Below are positions 29,038 to 38,300 of a stretch of DNA of 64,000 nt, one piece after another. The translations under genes were made by a program, and so were the position numbers. The stretch is from contig AP025179.1 of NCBI GenBank assembly GCA_021654635.1, positions 1,364,001 through 1,428,000 on the forward strand. The letters run 5' to 3'. The DNA comes from Mycobacterium kiyosense. Lineage in GTDB: Bacteria > Actinomycetota > Actinomycetes > Mycobacteriales > Mycobacteriaceae. How positions within the stretch are numbered: the stretch's first letter is position 1; each line of letters begins with the position of its first letter. The notes beneath the pieces were generated by a model. That model saw only the letters and a program-made list of their open reading frames with translations. It had not been told where the DNA came from and searched no databases.

Positions 29038-30018
29038 TCAGTCCTCCCGCAGGGTGCCCAGCAATCGGCGGGCCGCGGCCACACGGTGCGCCGCCGGCCC
29101 CGACAGCGAGTCCAGCGCGCACTCGGGATCGGCGGGCGGGCCCATGTGCCCGCAGCCGCGCGGGCAGTTCTCGATCGCCTCGGCCAAGTCGGAGAAGGCC
29201 ATCAGCACGTCGTCGGGCGAGATATGCGCCAGCCCGAACGAGCGGATGCCCGGCGTATCGACCACCCAGCCGCCGTTCGCCAGTGGTAACGCGACCGACT
29301 GGGTCGACGTGTGCCGTCCGCGGCCGATGTCGGTCACCTCGCCGACCGCCCGATCCGCCTCGGGCACAAGCCGGTTGACCAACGTCGACTTGCCCACCCC
29401 GGAGTGCCCGAGCAGCACGGTGATCTGGTCGTGCAGTAGGTCGGCCACCGCGAGCAGTGGGTCGTCGACTCCTGCTTCGACCACCGTCAGGTCCAGGTCC
29501 ACGAAGTGCGCGGCGAACGGTTCCGGCGGCGCCAGGTCGGTCTTGGTCAGGCACAGGATCGGCGTCAGTCCCCCGGCGTAGGCCGCGATCAGTGCACGGT
29601 CGACCAGCCCGGTCCGGGGCGGGGGATCGGCCAGCGCGACCACGATCAACAGTTGATCGGCGTTGGCGACCACCACCCGTTCGGTGGGATCGTCGTCATC
29701 GGCGGTGCGCCGCAACACCGTTCGGCGCGGGCCGCGCCGAACGATGCGGGCCAGGGTGTCGGTGCGCCCGGAGAGGTCGCCAACGATGTCGACGTCATCG
29801 CCGACCACGATCGGGGTGCGGCCGAGCTCACGTGCCCGCATCGCCGTGACCCGGCGCTCCGGGCGGCCACCCAGCACGCATCCCCAGCGGCCACGATCGA
29901 CGCTGACCACCATGGCCGCCTCGGCGTCGGCGTGCTGGGGACGAGTCTTGGTGCGGGGCCGCGATCCTTTGCCGGAGCGGACCTTGACGTCGGACTCGTC
30001 GTAGTCGCCAGGTCTCAA
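29038..30018 (-). CDS. rsgA: Ribosome small subunit-dependent GTPase RsgA
   Basis: A 326-residue circularly permuted GTPase that assists 30S subunit maturation. Motif order shows the permutation: G4 LTKTD precedes G1 GHSGVGKST and G3 DTPGIRSFG. An OB-fold lies N-terminal, and a C-terminal zinc site is formed by CPRGCGH...C. TTG 30018 overlaps the aroA stop as TTGA, so translation is coupled to aroA; the longer open frame inside aroA is rejected. Confidence 0.92.
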   Translation of the reverse strand: MRPGDYDESDVKVRSGKGSRPRTKTRPQHADAEAAMVVSVDRGRWGCVLGGRPERRVTAMRARELGRTPIVVGDDVDIVGDLSGRTDTLARIVRRGPRRTVLRRTADDDDPTERVVVANADQLLIVVALADPPPRTGLVDRALIAAYAGGLTPILCLTKTDLAPPEPFAAHFVDLDLTVVEAGVDDPLLAVADLLHDQITVLLGHSGVGKSTLVNRLVPEADRAVGEVTDIGRGRHTSTQSVALPLANGGWVVDTPGIRSFGLAHISPDDVLMAFSDLAEAIENCPRGCGHMGPPADPECALDSLSGPAAHRVAAARRLLGTLRED

Positions 30019-31298
30019 GTGCGCGATACCATTTCGGCCCAGAGTTGCGGAAATTCGGGCAGTGTCTTGGTGGTGGCGGCGATGTCGCCGACCTCGACGC
30101 CGGACACTCGCAGCCCCACTATCGCGCCCGCCATCGCCATCCGGTGATCGGCGTAGGCCCGCCACAGACCGCCGTGCAGCGGGGTGGCGGTGATCACCAG
30201 GCCGTCGTCGATCTCCCGGCAGTCGCCGCCGAGTCGGTTGATCTCGGTGCTCAGCGCGGCCAGGCGGTCGGTCTCGTGACCGCGCAGGTGGGCGATGCCG
30301 GTCAGCCGGGACACCGATCCGGGCCGGGCCAGGGCGGCCAGGGCCGCGACCGTCGGGGTGAGTTCGCCGACCGCACTCAGGTCGACCTCGAAACCCCGGT
30401 ACCCACCCGCGGGTCCCTGCACCTGCAGTGTCGAATCATCTTGAGTGACAACGGCATTGAGTTTTTGCAACACGTCGATGAGGTGCCCGGCGGGTTGCAC
30501 GCTGTGGGTCGGCCAGCCGGTGATGCGCACGGTGCCGCCGGTGACCACCGCGCCGGCCAGGAACGCCACCGCATTGGTGAGATCGGGCTCGACCTCCCAG
30601 CGCCGCGCATGAACGGCGCCGGGATGCACGTGCCACCGGTTGGGCACGGTGTCATCGACGTCGACGCCGGCCTGGCGCAGCATCTCGACCGTCATCGCGA
30701 TGTGCGGCGCCGACGGCAGTGACGCGCCGGTGTGCTGCACGGTCAGGCCCTGGGTGAACGAGGCGCCGCACAGCAATAGTCCCGACACGAACTGCGACGA
30801 CGACGACGCGTCGATGCTCACCGTGCCGCCGGCCACCGTGCCGCGGCCGTGTACCTGGAAGGGCAGGCCGGTGCCGTCGACGGGGACACCGAGGCCGCGT
30901 AGCGCGTCGAGCAGCGGGGCGATGGGCCGGGCGCGGGCCTGCTCGTCGCCGTCGAAGGTGACCGGGACGGCGCTGAGGGCGGCCAGCGGTGGGACGAAGC
31001 GCAGCACCGTGCCGGCCAGGCCGCAGTCGACGCGGGCGTCGGGGCCGGGCTGGATGCGGCCGCTGACGGTCAATTCGGTGCCGGGGCCTGAGATGGTGAG
31101 GCCGAGCGACTGCAGCGCTCCGATCATCAGGTCGGTGTCGCGGCTACGCAGCGCCCCGGTGATCGTCGAGGTGCCCTGGCCTTGTGCGGCCGCCAGCGCC
31201 GCGAGTATCAGCGCGCGGTTGGTCTGGGACTTCGAGCCCGGGACGGTCACGGTCGCGTGCACCGGTGCCGCTGCCGACGGGGCCTGCCATGCGTTCAC
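30015..31298 (-). CDS. aroA: EPSP synthase AroA
   Basis: 3-phosphoshikimate 1-carboxyvinyltransferase, the sixth step of the shikimate pathway, 427 residues. GTG 31298 gives [29 protein letters not shown], in line with the family start; the extension to 31445 would run into the divergent SRAP promoter. Substrate-binding motifs [10 protein letters not shown] (near 20), [10 protein letters not shown] and YADHRMAMA are present. Followed directly by rsgA. Confidence 0.94.
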   Translation of the reverse strand: MNAWQAPSAAAPVHATVTVPGSKSQTNRALILAALAAAQGQGTSTITGALRSRDTDLMIGALQSLGLTISGPGTELTVSGRIQPGPDARVDCGLAGTVLRFVPPLAALSAVPVTFDGDEQARARPIAPLLDALRGLGVPVDGTGLPFQVHGRGTVAGGTVSIDASSSSQFVSGLLLCGASFTQGLTVQHTGASLPSAPHIAMTVEMLRQAGVDVDDTVPNRWHVHPGAVHARRWEVEPDLTNAVAFLAGAVVTGGTVRITGWPTHSVQPAGHLIDVLQKLNAVVTQDDSTLQVQGPAGGYRGFEVDLSAVGELTPTVAALAALARPGSVSRLTGIAHLRGHETDRLAALSTEINRLGGDCREIDDGLVITATPLHGGLWRAYADHRMAMAGAIVGLRVSGVEVGDIAATTKTLPEFPQLWAEMVSRT

Positions 31299-31341
31299 TG
31301 GTCCATCATTGCTTGTCGGGTGGCTCTGCGAACATGGAGCT

Positions 31342-32097
31342 ATGTGTGGACGTTTCGCGGTCACCACCGATCCGGCGCTGCTGGCCGAGAAGATCAAGGC
31401 AATAGACGAGGCCACCGGTGCTTCCGAGCGGGCCTCCGAGCCCAACTACAACGTGGCTCCCACCACCCCGATCGCGACCGTGGTGACCCGGCACACCGAA
31501 CCCGACGACGAGGCTACCCGCCGGATACGCCTGATGCGGTGGGGCCTGCTGCCGCCCTGGGTCAAGGCGGGCCCGGACGGCGCGCCGGACACCAAGGGGC
31601 CGCTGCTGATCAACGCGCGCGCCGACAAGGTCGCCACGTCCCCGGCGTTTCGGGGTTCAGCCAAGAGCAAGCGCTGTCTGGTGCCGATGGACGGCTGGTA
31701 TGAGTGGCGGCCGAACCCGGAGACGGGCAAATCCCCGAAGACACCGTTCTTCATGCACCGCGGCGACGGCGAGCCGTTGTTCATGGCCGGGTTGTGGTCG
31801 GTTTGGAAGTCGGCCAAAGAGGCCGATCCTCTGTTGAGTTGCACGATCATCACCACCGACGCGGTGGGGGAGTTGGCGCAGATCCACGACCGGATGCCGC
31901 TGGTCCTGCCCGAGGATGAGTGGGATGCCTGGCTCAACCCGGACGCGCCGCTGGATCCTGAGTTGCTGGCCCGCCCGCCCGACGTGCGTGGCATCGAGAT
32001 TCGTCAGGTGTCGACGCTGGTCAACAACATCCGCAACAACGGGCCCGAGCTGCTGGAACCAGCCGAGCCCGAACCGGGCCAGATGACGCTGCTGTAG
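31342..32097 (+). CDS. SRAP/HMCES-family abasic-site protein
   Basis: A 251-residue homologue of YedK/HMCES, which forms a covalent thiazolidine link with abasic sites in single-stranded DNA to protect them. The protein must begin MCGRF so that Cys2 becomes the N-terminal nucleophile, which fixes ATG 31342. Other signatures are [20 protein letters not shown], and the catalytic His in IHDRMPLVL. Divergent from aroA and tail-to-tail with the TetR gene. Confidence 0.9.
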   Translation: MCGRFAVTTDPALLAEKIKAIDEATGASERASEPNYNVAPTTPIATVVTRHTEPDDEATRRIRLMRWGLLPPWVKAGPDGAPDTKGPLLINARADKVATSPAFRGSAKSKRCLVPMDGWYEWRPNPETGKSPKTPFFMHRGDGEPLFMAGLWSVWKSAKEADPLLSCTIITTDAVGELAQIHDRMPLVLPEDEWDAWLNPDAPLDPELLARPPDVRGIEIRQVSTLVNNIRNNGPELLEPAEPEPGQMTLL

Positions 32098-32721
32098 CTA
32101 AGGCAGGGGTCGGCTAGCCTGCGACACCGCGGTGGCGACGGCCTCGAGGAGCCGGCTCAGCTGCTCGGCGTCATAGATCGAGCGATCGCCGCCGGCCAGG
32201 CGGGTGAACACCCCGGCGATGAAAGTGGTGACCGCCGCGGTCTGCGCGGCCAGCAGCTCGGGGTCGTCGGTGCCCGGTTGCAGGTGCGCGATGGCCTGCT
32301 GAGTCATGGCGTTCATGCGGGCCACGAACTCTCCCGACGTCGCCGCGAGATCGGGGTCACGTGCGGCGGCCAGCAGTAGCTCGTGGCGTGCCCGATTGAG
32401 CATCAGCCCCCGCCCGTCGGCCTGCAGCAAGGTCAGCGACGCCAGGTGTGCGAACGGAGACTCCGGGTCCAGCGGTTCGTCGATCACCGATCGCAGGTTG
32501 GCGACGTCGATCTCGGCGACCCGCTTGCCCACCCCGCGCAGCAGTGCCTCGCGGGTCCGGTAGTAGTACGACGTGGTGCCGTCGGGCACGCCGGCGCACC
32601 GATCGACCTGACCATGGGTGAGTCCGCGCGATCCCTGCTCGGCGAGCACTTGGATTGCGGCATCACATAATTCGCGCCGACGTTCGTCGCCGTCGCGTTT
32701 GCGTGGGCTTCTGGTGGTCAT
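32098..32721 (-). CDS. TetR-family regulator of the metabolic island
   Basis: A 207-residue repressor-type protein. The N-terminal helix-turn-helix is clear (LCDAAIQVLAEQGSRGLTHGQVDRCAGVPDGTTSYYYRTREALL); the rest is the variable ligand domain. ATG 32721 overlaps the upstream SDR stop (ATGA), so the two form one transcript. The palindrome at 33505-33522 in front of that transcript and of the divergent hydrolase operon is its probable target. Confidence 0.88.
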   Translation of the reverse strand: MTTRSPRKRDGDERRRELCDAAIQVLAEQGSRGLTHGQVDRCAGVPDGTTSYYYRTREALLRGVGKRVAEIDVANLRSVIDEPLDPESPFAHLASLTLLQADGRGLMLNRARHELLLAAARDPDLAATSGEFVARMNAMTQQAIAHLQPGTDDPELLAAQTAAVTTFIAGVFTRLAGGDRSIYDAEQLSRLLEAVATAVSQASRPLP

Positions 32722-33491
32722 CAGCGCAGCACGGTTCCGCCGTCGATATTGATCACCTGGCCGTTGATCCACTCGCCTTCCTGGGACAGCAGGAAGGCGA
32801 CGAGGGACGCGATGTCGTCGGGGTCGCCAACCCGGTTGCCGCGGATGCGTTTGAGCGCGCCGGCTTCCAGCTGCGGCCATTGCGGGACCGACCGGATGGC
32901 GTCGGTCGCGGTGAACCCCGGTGCGACGGCGTTGCACCGGATGCCGTCCTTGCCCCACCTGGCCGCGACGTGTCGGGTCAGCGCGCCGATCCCCGCCTTG
33001 GCGGTGGCGTAGGCCGGCCGCGCCGGCTCGCCCTGGAACGCCGCCGCAGACGACATGTTGACGATCGCCCCGCCGCCGCGGTCCAGCAGCTGCGGAATGG
33101 CGCACTTCATGGCGGCCACATATCCACGCAGGTTCACCGCCATCACCCGGTCCCAGACGTCGAACCCGATGTCCACGACGTCGGTGTCGTAGCGCAGCGC
33201 GCCCATGTCCGCCCCGACATTGAACAGCAGGTCGATACCACCGAAAGTGGTTGTGGCGGTGTCCATCAGGGTGGCAACCGAGTTCGTATCCGCCAGGTCG
33301 AACCCGGCATGCGTCGCGGTGCCGCCGACCGTCACGATGCGATGGGCCGTGTGTTCTGCGGCTTCGGCGGCGATGTCGCCCACCACCACCCGGCAGCCTT
33401 CGTCACCCAGTCGGAGGGCGGTCGCCGCGCCGATGCCGGTGGCACCGCCGACTACGACCGCAACCTTTCCGGTCAGGCCGCGAAGTCCCAT
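32721..33491 (-). CDS. Short-chain dehydrogenase (classical SDR)
   Basis: A 256-residue NAD(P)-dependent oxidoreductase. The Rossmann motif GGATGIGAATAL (near 15), the active-site Ser region IVNMSSAAAF and YATAK (catalytic Tyr-Lys) are intact, as is the C-terminal EWINGQVINIDGG. The acidic GDIAAE after the second strand suggests NAD preference. Divergent from the hydrolase operon with a 41-base gap. Substrate unknown; context suggests an alcohol, steroid or other hydrophobic hydroxy compound. Confidence 0.88.
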   Translation of the reverse strand: MGLRGLTGKVAVVVGGATGIGAATALRLGDEGCRVVVGDIAAEAAEHTAHRIVTVGGTATHAGFDLADTNSVATLMDTATTTFGGIDLLFNVGADMGALRYDTDVVDIGFDVWDRVMAVNLRGYVAAMKCAIPQLLDRGGGAIVNMSSAAAFQGEPARPAYATAKAGIGALTRHVAARWGKDGIRCNAVAPGFTATDAIRSVPQWPQLEAGALKRIRGNRVGDPDDIASLVAFLLSQEGEWINGQVINIDGGTVLR

Positions 33492-33504
33492 GCCCTTGAC
33501 TTTA

Positions 33505-33522
33505 CCTCTAGAACTGTAGAGG
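33505..33522. promoter_or_regulatory. Palindromic operator of the metabolic island
   Basis: CCTCTA-GAACTG-TAGAGG: perfect 6-base arms at 33505-33510 and 33517-33522 in the 41-base gap between the SDR/TetR transcript and the hydrolase operon. TTGACT just upstream (33497-33502) looks like a -35 element. The central position suggests that one TetR dimer represses both directions. Confidence 0.6.
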
Positions 33523-33532
33523 ATCGCAACCC

Positions 33533-34777
33533 ATGGCTGGGATTCATCGCGAGCGTCCCGGTGCCGGCGACCTGGCAGCGGCCACCGGCGCTCCGGCGGT
33601 GTCGTTGGGCGACGGCATCTGGATGTCGCCCGGTGTCTCGAATTCCTACGCGGTCGCCACCGACGACGGGCGAGTGATCGTCAACACCGGGTTGGTGTTC
33701 GAAGGACCGTTGCACCGCAAGGCCTTTCACGATGTTCCCGGTCCGACCCGCGCCGTCGTCGTGACCCAGGGGCACGCCGACCACTGGGGCGGGGTGAACT
33801 CGCTGCGCGACGACGGCACCGAACTGATCATGCACCGCAACTACCGGTACTGGCGTGACGACAACCAGCGGCTGATGGGCTACCGGGTGCCCAAGACGTC
33901 GTTCGCCTTCCGGAAATTCTCCGACGCGATGCTGGAGCACTTCAAGACCATCGATCCCGCCACCGTCGACTTCTCGTTTCCTGAGCCCACCACCACATTC
34001 GATCGGCACCACGAGCTGACGGTCGGCGGTCGGGTCTTCGAACTGAGCTGGACACCGGGTGGGGAGACCACCGACGCGCTGGTGGTATGGCTGCCGCAAG
34101 ATCGAATCCTGTTCACCGGCAATCTGTTCGGCCCGCTGTTCGGTCATGTGCCGAACCTGATGACGATCCGCGGCGACCGCTACCGCGACCCGATCCTCTA
34201 CATCGAAGCGTTGAACCGCGTGCTCGAGTATCGCCCGGCAACACTGATCACCGGCCACTTCGGGCCCATCGAGGGCGCCGCGCGCATCGCCGAAGAGGTC
34301 ACCGCGATGCGCGATGGGATGCAAGCCGTGCACGACCGCACCATCGAGCTGATGAACTCCGGCGCCGACCTGTATACCGCGATGCGCGAAGTGCGGATTC
34401 CCGAGCACCTCGACATCGGCGAGGGTTACGGAAAGACGTCGAGGAACGTGCGCGCCATCTGGGAGATGTACACCGGATGGTTCCGGCACCGATCCACCAC
34501 CGAGCTCTACGGAGTGGCCCCGGATTCCATTGCCGCTGAGGTGGTTAGCGCGGCCGGGGCGGACACGCTCGTCGCAGCGGCCCGCAACCAGGTATCCGCG
34601 GGCCGTCCGGTGCAGGCGTTGCAGCTCACCGACCTGGTGCTGGCTGCCGAGCCCAGCCATCCGGAAGCACGTGCGGTGGCCGTCGACGCGCACCAAGCGC
34701 TGCTGGCCGGCACCGAGAACTTCTGGGAAAGGGCTTGGCTGACCAAGAACATCGACGAATTGAGGGCCACCGAATGA
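33533..34777 (+). CDS. Metallo-beta-lactamase-fold hydrolase, alkylsulfatase-like
   Basis: A 414-residue protein with an N-terminal MBL fold and a C-terminal region (about 290-410) resembling the alkyl sulfatase dimerisation/lipid-binding domains. The metal motif reads TQGHADHWGG, so the first His of HxHxDH is Gln, and the later TPGGETTD block lacks the usual His. GLVFEGPLHRKAF and LITGHFGPI are retained. The degenerate metal site may be typical of a mycobacterial subgroup. First gene of the island operon; its stop overlaps the next start. Confidence 0.78.
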   Translation: MAGIHRERPGAGDLAAATGAPAVSLGDGIWMSPGVSNSYAVATDDGRVIVNTGLVFEGPLHRKAFHDVPGPTRAVVVTQGHADHWGGVNSLRDDGTELIMHRNYRYWRDDNQRLMGYRVPKTSFAFRKFSDAMLEHFKTIDPATVDFSFPEPTTTFDRHHELTVGGRVFELSWTPGGETTDALVVWLPQDRILFTGNLFGPLFGHVPNLMTIRGDRYRDPILYIEALNRVLEYRPATLITGHFGPIEGAARIAEEVTAMRDGMQAVHDRTIELMNSGADLYTAMREVRIPEHLDIGEGYGKTSRNVRAIWEMYTGWFRHRSTTELYGVAPDSIAAEVVSAAGADTLVAAARNQVSAGRPVQALQLTDLVLAAEPSHPEARAVAVDAHQALLAGTENFWERAWLTKNIDELRATE

Positions 34778-35521
34778 ACTCCGTCAGCTTCGACTTCACC
34801 GGCGCCCAGGTGCTGGTCACCGGCGGCACCAGCGGCATCGGTAACGGCATCGCCGCCGCCTTCGCCGACGCCGGCGCGACGGTGACCATCACCGGAACGC
34901 GCTCCACTGCAGCAGATTACGACGACGACCTGACTGCTTTCAGTTACCGGCAGTGCCGGATCCAGGAGCCCGACTCCGTCGACGGGCTGGTCGACTCGCT
35001 CGGTGAACTGGACATCCTGGTCAACAACGCCGGCGGACCCTTACCCGGCGGGCGACGAATACGACCCCGACGGTTACATCGCCTCGGTCGCCCAGAACAT
35101 GTTCGGGCCGATGCGACTGACCATGCGCTGCTACGAAAAGTTGAAGTCCAGCAAGGCATCCGGCGGCGCCAGCGTGGTCAACATCGTGTCGATGTCGGCG
35201 TTTCGCTCCGCGGTCTTCGTGCCCGGCTACGCCTCCTCGAAGATGGGCCTGGTCGCACTGACGATGAACCTCTCCCGCCGCTGGGCCCACGACGGCATCC
35301 GGGTCAACGCCGTCGCACCCGGCCTCATCGACACCCGCATGACGCATCCCGCGATGAGCATCCCGCAGGTCATGGACGTCGAGATCGGTTTCCACACCCC
35401 GCTGGGCCGGCCCGGGACACCCCAGGACTGCGCGGGTGCGGCGCTGTTCCTGTGTACCGACGCCGCCGCGTACATCACCGGGTCGACGATCGCCGTCGAC
35501 GGCGGATACCTGACGGTCTGA
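34774..35521 (+). pseudogene. Short-chain dehydrogenase with a frameshift
   Basis: A classical SDR split over two frames. ATG 34774 (overlapping the hydrolase stop) leads through VLVTGGTSGIGNGIAAAFA to LDILVNNAGGP. There an extra T at 35041-35042 shifts the frame; deleting it restores NNAGGPYPAGDEYDPDGY and the second half with IVSMSAFRSAV and YASSK (catalytic Tyr-Lys), ending at 35521. Intact length would be about 248 residues. Without correction the first frame runs on through a nonsense reading of the sulfotransferase, so the broken protein would lack the catalytic Tyr. Confidence 0.85.
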
Positions 35522-35524
35522 ACC

Positions 35525-36709
35525 ATGGGCGACTACGACAACGTCACCACCCCCGACGACGTCCTCAAGCTGGCCTCGGAGCGCACCGGCCTGTCCGACA
35601 CCGAATCCGATTCCTGGCGTGCCGGATTGGCGGTCATGCTGGACGACCTCAACACCTCGACGGCGTTCACGCCATTCGGCCGCGACCGCATCATCAACGA
35701 CGCCATCGGCGCGCTGGGCCGTCGGCTGCAGATACACGACTACATCCAAGCCCACCCCGAGATCCTCGACGCGCCCATCGAGCGGCCACTGATCGTGCTC
35801 GGCATGCCCCGCACCGGCACCACCGTCATCAGTTACCTGCTCGACCAGGACCCGGCGCGCCGCTCGCTGCTGCACTGGCAGTGCGTACACCCGATCCCGC
35901 CGGCCGACACCCACACCCTGCGCACCGACCCGCGCTGCCTGGCGCTGCTGGACGAGCAGGCCAAAACGCTGGAGTTGGTCAAGACGGCGAAAATCCCGCT
36001 ACCGCACTGGGAAGACGCCGACGGTCCCACCGAGGACATGTTCATCCACAACCAGGACTTCAAGGGCCTGTCCTGGGACTCGTTCCTGTCGACGCGGCGC
36101 TACGCCGAGTGGCTGTTCGACGAAGCCGACATGAGCACCACCTACGAGTACCAGAAGCGTTACTTGCAGGTGCTGCAGTCCACCGCGCCGGGCACCTGGA
36201 GCCTCAAGATGCCGTCGCATTCGGTGCACATCGACGCGCTGCTCAAGGTCTTCCCCGACGCGCGGCTGGTGTGGGCGCACCGCGACCCGTACCAGGCCAC
36301 TGGGTCGCTGGCCAATCTGTGGAAGCTGCCGAAAGGCATGACGCACCGGCCGGAGGCCGTCGACCTACCAGCGATGGGACGAGATGCCTTGTGGCAGATG
36401 CGCTATCACGTCGAGCGTCCGCTGCGGGCCCGCGACCGCATCGTCGACGACCGCTTCTTCCATATGTACTACCACGAGATGATGCGCGACCCGATGGACG
36501 TGATGCGCCGCCTCTACGACTGGGCGGGCGATCCGCTCACCACGGAAACCGAAGAGCGCATGCGCAATTGGCTCGCCGCACACCCCCAGGACCATTACGG
36601 CGTCAACAGTTACAGCCTGGACCAGTACGACCTCACCGTCGAACAACTCAAGCCGGTGTTCGCCGAGTACCTCGACACCTTCGCCATCGAACTGGAGAGC
36701 ACAACGTGA
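35525..36709 (+). CDS. Sulfotransferase-family protein
   Basis: A 394-residue PAPS-dependent sulfotransferase-like protein of the family common in mycobacteria. The 5'-phosphosulfate loop PLIVLGMPRTGTTVIS lies near residue 85, and the 3'-phosphate motif LVWAHRDPYQATGS near 245. ATG 35525 starts three bases after the SDR stop. A sulfotransferase and an alkylsulfatase-like hydrolase in one operon suggest handling of a sulfated or sulfatable hydrophobic compound (inference). Confidence 0.82.
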   Translation: MGDYDNVTTPDDVLKLASERTGLSDTESDSWRAGLAVMLDDLNTSTAFTPFGRDRIINDAIGALGRRLQIHDYIQAHPEILDAPIERPLIVLGMPRTGTTVISYLLDQDPARRSLLHWQCVHPIPPADTHTLRTDPRCLALLDEQAKTLELVKTAKIPLPHWEDADGPTEDMFIHNQDFKGLSWDSFLSTRRYAEWLFDEADMSTTYEYQKRYLQVLQSTAPGTWSLKMPSHSVHIDALLKVFPDARLVWAHRDPYQATGSLANLWKLPKGMTHRPEAVDLPAMGRDALWQMRYHVERPLRARDRIVDDRFFHMYYHEMMRDPMDVMRRLYDWAGDPLTTETEERMRNWLAAHPQDHYGVNSYSLDQYDLTVEQLKPVFAEYLDTFAIELESTT

Positions 36710-37167
36710 CCGCACTTTCCCCCGCGGACTGCTATCACACCGGTCTGGTGGTGCCCGATCTGCAGGCCGCGATCGAAAGTGCCACCGCCGCAGCGGGTTA
36801 CACGTGGACCAAACCCGTCGAGGCCACCCTGGCCGTCGCGGCCGTGGACATCGAGTACGAGGTGCCGTTCAAGTTCGTCTACTCCATCGAGGCCCCGCAT
36901 CTGGAGCTGATCCAGGCGGTGCCCGACACCATCTGGGCGGCGCAACCCGGCGGTGCCGCCCACCACCTCGGCTACTGGGCCGACGACCTGCCGGGTGTCG
37001 CGGACAAGCTGAGCGCGGCCGGCTACCGCCTCGAGGCCCGGCCCGCCGGCGACCAGCTGTCGATGTTCGCCTATTTCATCGCGCCGTCCGGTGTGCGCAT
37101 CGAAATCGTGGACCGCGCACTATTTCCCGACTTTCCGGGCTTCCTCGAATCGATGAAGGCCGGTTAG
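36706..37167 (+). CDS. VOC-superfamily (glyoxalase-like) protein
   Basis: A 153-residue single VOC unit. GTG 36706 overlaps the sulfotransferase stop as GTGA. The pattern matches the glyoxalase/dioxygenase fold: YHTGLVVPDLQAAIE at the start, LELIQAVPDTIW, a central AHHLGYWADDL (His ligand) and GVRIEIVD with a Glu ligand near the end. Substrate unknown. The longer open frame joining it to upstream genes is a frame-3 shadow of the sulfotransferase. Confidence 0.82.
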   Translation: MTALSPADCYHTGLVVPDLQAAIESATAAAGYTWTKPVEATLAVAAVDIEYEVPFKFVYSIEAPHLELIQAVPDTIWAAQPGGAAHHLGYWADDLPGVADKLSAAGYRLEARPAGDQLSMFAYFIAPSGVRIEIVDRALFPDFPGFLESMKAG

Positions 37168-37176
37168 GGGCGCGTG

Positions 37177-38184
37177 ATGAAAGCCGCCATGGTGACCGGG
37201 CCGGGGCAGACCGAAGTCGTCGACACCGATCGGCCGCAGGCCGGCCCCGATGATGTGCTGCTCAGGATGCGCGCCTGTGGCATCTGCGGATCGGATGCGT
37301 TCTACATCACCATCGGGGGCGTTCCGCCGCGCCAGGGCTGCATGCCGCTGGGCCACGAACCGGCGGGCGAGGTAGTCGAGGTCGGCTCGGCGGTGTCCGG
37401 CATCGCCGTGGGCGATCATGTCGTCGTCAACCCGATGGCCGCCCCCGGCGGCATCATCGGCAACGGCGGCCCTGCCGGTGCCCTCTCGGACTACCTCGTG
37501 ATCGAAAACGCAGTCCGTGGAACCAGTTTGGAGGTGATCCCGAAACACATCCCGTGGCAGGTCGCCGCGCTCAACGAGCCGATGGCCGTCGCGCGGCACG
37601 GCGTCAACCAATGCCGGCCCAAACCGACGGACAAGGTGGTGGTGTTCGGCGCCGGACCGGTGGGGCTGGGAGCGACGCTGGCGTTCAAATCCGTTGGCGT
37701 GCAACACATCGTGGTTGTCGACCTGGTTCCCGGGCGGCTGGACAAGGCGTTGCGGATCGGCGCCGATGCCGTAGTCAACTCCGCCGAGCAGGACGTCGTG
37801 CAACGCCTCGTCGAACTGCACGGCCCCGGCGAGTCGATGTTCCCCGGCAAATCCGGCACGAATATCTACCTCGACTGCGCCGGTGCGGCCGCCGTCGTCA
37901 ACACCGCCTTGGCGGCGGCCCAGAAGGGGGCCACGCTGGGCATCGTCGGCGTGCACAAAGAGGCGGTGCCGGTCGAGTTCGTCAACGTGATGAGCAACGA
38001 AATCACCATCGTCGGCAGCATGGGGTATCCGACCGAGATCTTCGAGGTGACAAAGGATCTCGTCGCAAACTGGGAGAAGTACGCGCTGATCGTCAGCCAC
38101 ACCGTCCCGTTCGCGAACCTCGGCGAGGCGCTGGATTTGGCCAGTACGCCCGGCGCCGCCGACAAGGTCGTCGTCACCTTCTGA
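37177..38184 (+). CDS. Zinc-dependent alcohol dehydrogenase-like (MDR)
   Basis: A 335-residue medium-chain dehydrogenase. ATG 37177 (six bases after AGGGG) is preferred to GTG 37174. The catalytic zinc region shows CGICGSDAF and MPLGHEPAGEV, and the NAD fold shows VVVFGAGPVGLGATLAF. The structural zinc four-Cys loop of classical alcohol dehydrogenases is replaced by MAAPGGIIGNGG, so only the catalytic zinc is expected. Last gene of the island operon. Confidence 0.87.
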   Translation: MKAAMVTGPGQTEVVDTDRPQAGPDDVLLRMRACGICGSDAFYITIGGVPPRQGCMPLGHEPAGEVVEVGSAVSGIAVGDHVVVNPMAAPGGIIGNGGPAGALSDYLVIENAVRGTSLEVIPKHIPWQVAALNEPMAVARHGVNQCRPKPTDKVVVFGAGPVGLGATLAFKSVGVQHIVVVDLVPGRLDKALRIGADAVVNSAEQDVVQRLVELHGPGESMFPGKSGTNIYLDCAGAAAVVNTALAAAQKGATLGIVGVHKEAVPVEFVNVMSNEITIVGSMGYPTEIFEVTKDLVANWEKYALIVSHTVPFANLGEALDLASTPGAADKVVVTF

Positions 38185-38300
38185 GGTCGGTCCCCGGAGC
38201 GGTGGTTCGGGAGTCGGCCGAGGCCCCTGGCGTTACCGGCGTTGACCAATGCCGCCATGCCCGGCGTGGCCGCACCGGCCATGTCAGCCGCTAGCGGAGT

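Noticed and set aside
30640..31341. N-terminal extension of the SRAP protein inside aroA
   Set aside because: The family needs Cys at position 2, which fixes the start at 31342; upstream codons are antisense to aroA.
34735..37167. Single 810-codon frame from SDR to VOC protein
   Set aside because: The middle is a nonsense-frame reading of the sulfotransferase; the real SDR, sulfotransferase and VOC genes are separate.
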